This document shows positions 57,101 to 64,000 of a stretch of 64,000 nucleotides of DNA, one piece after another (position 1 is the first letter of the stretch; each line of letters begins with the position of its first letter). The position numbers were made by a program, and so were the translations under genes. Source of the stretch: Nematostella vectensis (Eukaryota > Cnidaria > Anthozoa > Actiniaria > Edwardsiidae); contig NC_064045.1 in assembly GCF_932526225.1 (NCBI RefSeq), forward strand, positions 9,294,022 through 9,358,021, read 5' to 3'. The notes under the pieces were generated by a model that was not told where the DNA came from, did not search any database, and saw only the letters and a list, made by a program, of their open reading frames with translations.

Positions 57101-60100
57101 TCATCATCATAGCCACATTCATGATTATAGTCTTCATCATCATAGCCAACGTCATGATTATATTAATCATCATCATAGCCACAGTTATGATTATATTAAT
57201 CATCATCATAGCCACCGTCATGATTACAGTCATCATCATCATAGCCACATTCATGATTATAGTCTTCATCATCATAGCCAACGTCATGATTATATTAATC
57301 ATCATCATAGCCACAGTTATGATTATAGTCATCATCATCATAGCCACCGTCATGATTAGAGTCATCATCAGCATAGCCAGCGTCATTATTATAGTCATCA
57401 TCATTATAGCCACCGTCATGATTACAGTCATCATCATCATAGCCACATTCATGATTATAGTCTTCATCATCATAGCCAACGTCATGATTATATTAATCAT
57501 CATCATAGCCACAGTTATGATTATATTAATCATCATCATAGCCACCGTCATGATTACAGTCATCATCATCATAGCCACATTCATGATTATAGTCTTCATC
57601 ATCATAGCCAACGTCATGATTATATTAATCATCATCATAGCCACAGTTATGATTATAGTCATCATCATCATAGCCAGCGTCATTATTATAGTCATCATCA
57701 GCATAGCCAGCGTCATTATTATAGTCATCATCATCATAGCCACAGTTATGATTATAGTCATCATCATTATCATAGCCATCGTCATGATTATAGTCATCAT
57801 CATCATAGCCACAGTCATGATTATAGTCATTATCATAGCCACCGTCATGATTAGAGTCATCATCAGCATAGCCACATTCATGATTATAGTATTCATCATC
57901 ATAGCCAGCGTCATGATTATATTAATCATCATCATAGCCACCGTCATGATTACAGTCATCATCATCATACCCACATTCATGATTATAGTCTTCATCATCA
58001 TAGCCAACGTCATGATTATATTAATCATCATCATAGCCACAGTTATGATTATAGTCATCATCATCATAGCCAGCGTCATTATTATAGTCATCATCATCAT
58101 AACCACAGTTATGATTATAGTCATTATCATCATAGCCACCGTCATGATTATAGTCATCATCAGCATAGCCAGCGTCATGATTGTCATCATCATCATAGCC
58201 AAAGTCATGATTTTAGTCATAATCATCATAGCCACCGTCATGATGATAGTCATCATCATCATAGCCACCGTCATGATTTTAGTCATCATCAGCATAGCCA
58301 CAGTCATGATTATAGTCATCATTATCATAGCCACAGTCATGATTATAATCATTATCATAGCCACAGTCATGATTATAGTCATTATCATAGCCACCGTCAT
58401 GATTATAGTCATCATCAGCATAGCAAGCGTCATTACTATAGTCATCATTATCATAGCCACAGTTATGATTAGAGTCTTCATCATCATAGCCAACGTCATG
58501 ATTATAGTCATCATCAGCATAGCCACAGTCATGATTATAGTCATCATCAGCATAGCCACAGTCATGATTATAGTCATCATCAGCATAGCCACAGTCATGA
58601 TTATAGTCATCATCAGCATAGCCAGCGTCATATGATAATAGTCAGCATCAGCATGGCCACAGTTATGATTATCGTCATCATTATAATCAAAGCCACATTC
58701 ATGATTATAGTCATCATTATAATCAAAGCCACATTCATGATTATAGTCATTATAATCAAAGCCACATTCATGATTATAGTTATAATCATCCTCGCCAACG
58801 TCATGATTATAGTTATTATCATCATTATAGCTACCACCTAAATCATGACCATATCATCGTCATCATTATCACAATTTTTTATCATAAAGTTGGCACCAAT
58901 ATTTTGATTTGGTTTTCCTCAGGATCGGGAGACGTATTACCAACTTCATTTTGAGACTTCTTGCAGGGGCGGCGTGTCTACTAACACTAGTTATCCCAAA
59001 CGGTGAGAATAGAAACCAGAGTTGGTGTCCCTTTGTTGTCTTTCCCATTTATTTTTTCTATTCTATTTTTTTAGAATATGCGATTATCAAATCGATTGCC
59101 TCTATCATCGGATATGCGTTTAACTACGCCTCATGGACCGCCGTCTACCTTATCACAACCGAACTATTCCCGACTGTCCTGAGGTAAATTCATGTCTTTA
59201 TTTTAGTATGACAAAATAGACTCATAAGCCACGGAAAAGTGTAAGGAAAATCACCTGGAAAATCAGGTATTTTAATCCCCTTTAACAATTTTTACTGCCG
59301 AAAACGGGTTGCGAATTAATGTCCAAAAACTCATCTGTATAGATAACACTAATAGGGACTGACCATTAGATAAGTGAGGAATGGGGGAGGTTTCATTCGT
59401 TTTTTTCTTGTCTCCATTTTAAATTATTAAAATATTAAAATTATCAAAATATTTCTTCTTTGTATGCATATTTTCCTGTCCAGTCTGGGCTGCATGCGTT
59501 TTTCCCAGGCTTTTTATCGTGTGTGCATTTTTTTGGTTCCTTACCCCACCCCCCTTCTAATGGTCTTTCCCTAAGACTAATCGCCCTAACTCTAACCATA
59601 ACCCCATCTATGTACTTTGTTCTTATCGTGGTTCAATTTATAACCGTAAAAACAGCAACCATAGTTCATCCAGCAAAAATGTTGTTGCTGTTTGTAATCA
59701 TGTTGGGGCGAGGAAATTACTAAAATTTCGAGTATTTTATTATTCAGCCAGTGATAGTGGCTTTTGCTGCCTCTATTTACACGAGGGTTTACGTCCCTCA
59801 AAGTGTACAGTGAAAAGATAATTTGTGCCATTTATTCCACATAACCACAGGAATACCGCCCTTGGAGTCGGCTCAACTTGTGCCCGTGTTGGTGCGATAA
59901 TAGCACCTTATATGGCTATGATGGTGGGTATCTATATTTCCTTATACGACTATTTTCTTATCCCCTCCTTGTAATGCTCAAATTTTGCGTTTTTTTGTCC
60001 TCTGGTGTATGCTTATATTACACTACCATGCGTTTCCTTGTATGGCTAAGTTGGTGGTTATTTCCCTTCTTCTATATGCTTAAGTAGTTATTATCCTTCT

Positions 60101-60717
60101 CTTAATATGGCTAAAATGGTAGTAATTTCTCTTTACCTTTATGGTTATGATTGTAGCCTACTTGTAGGCTTTAATAGTTTTTCCGGCACGAAAACCTCGA
60201 AAACACGAAGTTCGCATACCACGGCCGCCATCTTGGATAACGCGCCCGTGGTATGCGAACTTCGTGTTTTCGGGGTTTTCGTGCCGGAAAAAACTATCAA
60301 AGCCTACAAGTAGGCTTTTATGGTTGTAGTTATTTCCATTCTTATATTGCTAGATGGTTGTCATTTCTCCCTTTTCTTATATGGCTGCTTGGATATGGTC
60401 ACATGATAGTTATTTTCCTTTCCAATTATTAAAAAAAAACTTTCAAAATTCCCAAGGGACATCTTCCAGGTGTAGGCATGTCCCTTCCCATCACCATATT
60501 TGGAGTGCTGTCACTCATCGCTGCCATGGTAACGTACTGGATCCCCGAGACAATCTACTCGAATATGCACCAGACCATAGAAGAAGCCGAGGACGCTAAA
60601 GATTATTACGGGATGCCGTGCTGTCGCCATGGAGACGACGAGCAAATTCATGTTCCCGGATGTTACACCAAACAGGACGCTGACCTCGCATTGATGCAGC
60701 ACGAGAGTACAGTTTAG
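52922..60717 (+). CDS. SLC22-family organic ion transporter (OAT/OCTN-like)
   Basis: Nine coding exons: 52922-53182, 53864-54010, 54173-54453, 54781-55026, 55345-55479, 58923-59002, 59075-59183, 59851-59927, 60470-60717; GT-AG, phases consistent, 527 residues. An acceptor at 52911 implies a 5' UTR exon. N-terminus FDDVFHHIRSFSLYQRLVYF, then TM1 and a short Cys-rich, glycosylatable loop instead of the usual long one. WNLICDRAPLGATIQS and GPLSDTFGRKK (residues 117-127, MFS motif A) are SLC22 hallmarks. VFPESSRFLVTKGRIEDALK follows TM6, then a charged cytosolic loop. IGRR, TTELFPTVLRN and GSTCARVGAIIAPY come next, and WIPET plus TIEEAED close the last helix. Arg432 sits where organic-cation transporters have Asp and OAT or carnitine carriers have Arg. 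Substrate unknown; plasma-membrane carrier. The exon 8 and 9 junction (donor 59928, acceptor 60469) is chosen by phase and is the least certain. Confidence 0.9.
53373..53525. repeat. Dispersed repeat family A, partial copy 3, SLC22 intron 1
   Basis: 'AAAGAATGTCGACCAACCAC' and 'AAAATGGCGGCGTGATTGGC' match the 9-kb and 13-kb copies. The middle is different. It is followed by a local 84-bp tandem duplication (53510-53695, 'TGAAACTGAAAATGCTGTAT'). Confidence 0.55.
54017..54179. repeat. Duplicated splice acceptor flanking a TGTC microsatellite, SLC22 intron 2
   Basis: A 54-base block ending 'CCCGTTTTTTGTTCCAGGGT' occurs at 54017-54069 and 54126-54178, separated by about 13 TGTC units. Only the second acceptor (exon start 54173) keeps the SLC22 frame. 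Confidence 0.85.
55211..55278. repeat. Small hairpin, 29-bp arms, SLC22 intron 4
   Basis: 'GCATGCTCGCGGATCCAGCG' plus TGCTTTGCG is inverted at 55250-55278 with one mismatch, around a 10-bp loop. GC-rich against AT-rich surroundings. Confidence 0.85.
55495..58850. repeat. 33-bp minisatellite, about 100 copies, SLC22 intron 5
   Basis: Unit 'CATGATTATAGTCATCATCA' plus 'TCATAGCCACCGT', with higher-order blocks of several variant units. The unit length is a multiple of three and contains few stop-forming strings, so both strands stay open for over 1000 codons (Met/Ile/Val-rich). These are not genes. It lies between the SLC22 exons encoding TM7 and TM8. Confidence 0.95.
59924..60469 (+). other. 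SLC22 intron 8 with degenerate exon-edge repeats and a hairpin
   Basis: Strings such as 'TATGGCTAAGTTGGTGGTTA' and 'TATGGCTAAAATGGTAGTAA' recur about five times. They resemble the end of exon 8 ('TATGGCTATGATGGTGGGTA'), as if the exon border were duplicated and decayed. The hairpin at 60155-60316 is inserted among them. Confidence 0.5.
60155..60316. repeat. Hairpin element, 70-bp arms, 21-bp loop
   Basis: Left arm 60155-60224 ('AGCCTACTTGTAGGCTTTAA' to 'GTTCGCATACCACGG') is the inverse of 60246-60316, with about three mismatches. The loop contains 'CGCCATCTTGGAT'. Probably a hairpin MITE. Confidence 0.9.
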
Positions 60718-61081
60718 ATAGAGGTATATCAAGAAAATTTGTTTTGTGCGTGATTTCCATAACAAAAGAGCAGACTTTGACAAACTTTGATGATCCTTGA
60801 TTTTATCCCTGAAAACAAAAACACCACCTTGACTCCAACAACCAACAGGGAACCGAAATTTCTGGTCTGTGAAATCAGCAATCATAAAATGTATTGGAAA
60901 GTGTTAGATTTAATCCAAACAATCATTCAACCCCCCTCTCCCTCTAAAGGTTGGATGACCATCTGCTTTTCTCAAACGCGAAATGGATTTTGGATTCTGA
61001 GCGGTCACGATTTCGGGTATAATTACAATCAGCCCTAAAGCACCAGCGAACACATCCATTGCTGCTGGCTGCCCTTAAGGG

Positions 61082-61838
61082 CCTATGGTACTATCTCGTT
61101 GCTACGAAACTCCGTTCTACGAAAGGGAAAAGCGCTACATTTGGTTAAATAGACTAAAATCGCCGAGCGTCTTCCAACTTGTTTCCGTGGCCAAGTGGTT
61201 AGCACCTTAAACTCGTAAGCAAGCGCTCCGGGTTCAATCCCCAGTCGAGTCCTTTTTTTTATTTTTATTTTCTTCGAAACTCCAGTTTCGACATTTTGTA
61301 GAAGAAAATGCAATTTTTATATGTTTTTCGAGAATAAAAAAAGATGGCGAAAAAAAAACAAGATGGCGGCAATTTCCGCGCGAGAAAAAAACGTTAATTT
61401 TGAACATTTTACAACCACTGTAAAAAAATTTTCATTCAAACCATTGATATTACCATTCCTAACAACTTAGCACATGGGATTTTTGATTTTTGAAAAAATA
61501 AAAAAGTTATTACCAAATATGTGGTTTTCGAAGAACATAAACATTCGCCATTTCTCGCGGTATCAAAATTTCGCAAATCCGATGCGTGAAGTTTAAGAAA
61601 ATAGTGATGTTAAAATATTTCTGCAAAAAAAAAATATGGTAGATTTGAACAGTAGCTTCTCCGACATGTTTTTATGTTCTGGGTTACGTGACCATGGGAG
61701 GGGTCAGATGACGTCATCACTTGTGTCATTTATGTCTAAAACACTTATGTTAAAAGTTCCAAGAGATTTGACAAAAAAACAGAAACTTTTATAAAACAAA
61801 TTTCCCTAGCAACGGACTCAAAAGATAGTACCATAAGG
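61082..61838. mobile_element. Inverted-repeat element carrying a tRNA-like sequence
   Basis: 'TATGGTACTATCT' followed by GTTGCTA at 61085-61104 is mirrored at 61808-61834 with a 7-base insertion. The tRNA-like unit sits about 100 bases inside the left end. About 755 bp, no protein frame. The end assignment is moderate because the inverted match is only about 28 bases. Confidence 0.5.
61184..61256 (+). ncRNA. tRNA-like sequence, SINE head or tRNA pseudogene
   Basis: Contains a perfect Pol III A box (TGGCCAAGTGG, 61191-61201) and B box (GGTTCAATCCC, 61232-61242) at tRNA spacing, and a T-run terminator from 61253. Acceptor, D and anticodon stems pair poorly (three of seven acceptor pairs fail or wobble), so it is not a working tRNA. 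The loop CTCGTAA would give anticodon CGT. Most likely a tRNA-derived SINE promoter. Confidence 0.6.
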
Positions 61839-61839
61839 G

Positions 61840-62393
61840 GAGGGGGGGGGGGGGGGATAAAGCAAAGGACATAATGTTGGTGAACTGATACACAACATCA
61901 TCACGACACGTTCAAACATATCGGCAGTCAGGCAGTCATGCTAGTTTAAAAATGTTGGTGCTTTTGCACCTAGCATAAGAACTCATTCTTTGAAAGAACT
62001 TAAATATAAAGAGCTTAAATATAAGACTGTCAATAACACAACTAAGATCACCATATATTTTTATATCTACAAATTCTATCAATTCTATACTTTACGATTA
62101 TTTGCACGTTCTGTCTACTTTCCTGAAACTAAAAACCCTTAGATCAGAATGGATACAGTACATTCGACATATTGCCTTTCTTGGTATATCCCAACAACCG
62201 TACTCCAACAAGGGCTTTTATAACAAGAGATTACTGTGTATAAATCCATGAATGATTCACCAAGTATGAATAAATGTGAATAAATTTGCCGCGAGGCTGA
62301 GTGGGATAAGTACCCATAATTGCATCAACTGCTCTTTGAAGTGAAAGGCACATCATTTTTGAGAATATCGGAATCTGTGGTAGGAAACATTTA
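61840..62393. other. Upstream region of the SLC17 gene
   Basis: Starts with a G run (61842-61856). No repeats or frames recognised. It should contain the 5' UTR and promoter of the gene starting at 62394, but I cannot point to a core element. Confidence 0.4.
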
Positions 62394-62703
62394 ATGGCTT
62401 CCAAACATAAACAAAAAGTTTTGTTCCCTCAACTAAACCCAACAGAATGGAAGGGCGAGCATGAACTTTTTACATCCAATGACGATCGACCAGATAACCA
62501 CTGTTGCAGCAACTCTTATTGCTTGTTTCTACCCAAGCGTTATTGTATTGCGTTTCTTACGATGCTCGCCTTTCTATTGTCTTATGGAGTCCGAGCAGGG
62601 ATAAGCATAGCAGTTGTGGCGATGGTGTCTTCTCGTGAAACGACCATCAATGGAACAATCACTGTGAAAGATCCTGAATTCCGATGGTCAACAAAAACAC
62701 AAG
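62394..62703 (+). CDS. SLC17-family transporter, first coding exon (VGLUT/sialin-like)
   Basis: 103 codons plus one base, ending at the donor CACAAG/GTAAAT (phase 1); the rest lies beyond the window. A cytosolic N-tail of about 47 residues is followed by LPKRYCIAFLTMLAFLLSYG and VRAGISIAVVAMV (TM1 with the conserved Arg), a luminal NGT glycosylation site, then FRWSTKTQG. This order (PKRY-IA, G-x-R-x-x-x-x-VA-x-V-x-M-V, F-x-W-x-x-x-x-x-G) is that of vesicular glutamate transporters and sialin. Family members carry organic anions, including glutamate, sialic acid and urate, often with H+ or Na+/phosphate coupling. Subfamily cannot be settled from one exon. No second exon is visible before the window ends. 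Confidence 0.8.
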
Positions 62704-64000
62704 GTAAATATGGTGATTTCTAAACCTATCACATAAAAAGATATTGCTCTCACGAATTCATGTGTAATAGCCCGTTGATGAGTAACGTATGCGTAGCTGA
62801 AACCCGCTGGAAGCGCTGTAAATACAGACACACACAAGATTATTAAAACTGGGGTCTGGTACCTAGGAATCTTAGTTACATTCAGAGACCTTCTCAATTG
62901 ACGAATTTTAAGGAGCCCTCGGACGTCGGTTTACCTTATCAGCATTCCCAAGCCTAAGATGAGGACCGGTGTAATTGAAGCGGATCATTTTTTTTTCTAA
63001 AAAGCAATGAATTATAACGACCTGTGCACTGAGCCTGATCGAATCGCTCATACGAAAACCACGGAAAGAAGAATCGCTGTAAAATAAAGGGCGACCGAAA
63101 ATGATCTATGTTTGTTAGTTTAGAATGATGTATAGGAGTAATTTTTGATGATGTAGTGAGTGTTAATTACCGTAAAACCTCCGTATTAACCCCCGCATCA
63201 CTTTACCCACCCCCTCCCCTAAAAAACAGAAACCCTTTTTTCACCTTTTGCTGTTTAATAAAAGGGAGAGGGACATTTATAAGCGCATAAGAAAAAAATG
63301 TATCTTTTGCGTATTAGCGTGCATCGACTTTTAATAACAATAATTGTATATGCGCGAACATTCATTGGGATCAACGGACAATCAAAAACACTCATTGGGC
63401 ATTTACACATATGGATTGCACATGCTTTTACGCGAAATTAATATTTATTCACACGTTTGGACAATCAGTAGCGTGTATCGACAATCACAGGTAGGCCAAG
63501 CTCTTTATTTGTCCCTTATGATATTTACGGTAAACAAAGGGCGAAAAACAACATTAGTGAAAAATAAAAAAAAAAATACATGAAAATACGTGTGTAGTCT
63601 AGTGTTATGTTAATGTTTACTTTTTGCGTGTTTTCTGGCCGTATTAAAGCGCCTTTTTCAAGATTCAAATTTCACGATTTGAAACTCTTACCAGAACGAA
63701 GTGAAAGGTAGGAAAGTAATTTTGGGCATACCTCACGTTTCGTCCTCAAAAACACACTTCCTTCCGCTTAATCGCGCTCAAATCACGGCGACATCCTCAC
63801 AGATAGGAGTCCAACCTACCCAAACATCAATCGTACTACAACCGTAGAGTTGTATCAAAATAACGAAGGGATGACTTCAGTCGCTGTTTTGACTAATTGT
63901 ACAGCATTAGCACCATACTGTACAAACGATGACAGATGTGTTTGATAACGAGGAAGTCATAAGAAAATTATAGCCTTAGCTTTGCTCTAGTTTTCTTATA
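62704..64000 (+). other. First intron of the SLC17 gene (continues past the edge)
   Basis: No segment resembles the expected next SLC17 exon (a GAFFYGY-type motif). An acceptor-like 'CATCCTCACAG' near 63802 is followed by sequence without family similarity. No repeats recognised. Confidence 0.5.

Noticed and set aside
55333-58635. 1100-codon plus-strand frame and 1023-codon minus-strand frame
   Set aside because: Both are translations of a 33-bp tandem repeat in an SLC22 intron, with Met/Ile/Val-only composition and a different frame from the SLC22 exon they overlap.
61184-61256. Functional tRNA-Thr(CGT) gene
   Set aside because: Pol III boxes are perfect but acceptor, D and anticodon stems do not pair well enough.

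Overview
The window is animal nuclear DNA: genes are split by GT-AG introns, repeats and mobile elements dominate, and there is a nearly complete CR1/L2-type LINE. The gene set (a FAM181-type protein, a secreted PAN/C-type-lectin/LamG protein, SLC22 and SLC17 transporters) together with the transposon mix fits an invertebrate, most likely an anthozoan cnidarian such as a sea anemone. The species is my inference and was not tested by any search.

Four protein genes are well supported. (1) A single-exon FAM181-type gene on the minus strand (2162-3013) carries a candidate TEAD-binding loop. (2) An eight-exon plus-strand gene (23152-34818) encodes a 487-residue secreted protein: signal peptide, PAN/apple domain, short Cys-rich linker, then a C-type lectin domain split in two by a complete LamG-like domain. 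All exon phases agree, and the three LamG exons form a phase 1-1 cassette. This is the most unusual gene in the window. (3) A nine-exon plus-strand gene (52922-60717) encodes a 527-residue SLC22 transporter with an organic-anion/carnitine-type arginine near the C-terminus. (4) The first coding exon of an SLC17 transporter (62394-62703) runs off the right edge. Genes 3 and 4 are neighbours in the same orientation. Both are membrane carriers, but nothing shows that they work together.

The rest is mostly repeats. 1-17750 holds intergenic DNA, small repeat families and a broken IS630/Tc1-type transposase. 17845-21480 is a CR1/L2-like LINE on the minus strand with one frameshift. 35-52 kb is a transposon-rich island: an 89-bp-arm hairpin, a 2-kb inverted-repeat element whose ends are iteron arrays and whose interior repeats carry TGACGTCA sites, a LINE relic cut by an LTR-element relic, a 140-bp-arm palindrome beside a minisatellite made of its own sequence, a 4.9-kb foldback structure with about 1.5-kb arms around a 30-bp minisatellite, and a 2.5-kb inverted-repeat element holding a LINE fragment and a nested MITE. 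The SLC22 introns hold a 3.3-kb 33-bp-period minisatellite and two hairpin elements.

Limits: exon calls come from reading splice sites, frame and domain similarity by eye. UTRs, transcription starts and poly(A) sites are mostly unresolved. Repeat boundaries are good to a few bases where inverted arms define them, otherwise to tens of bases.
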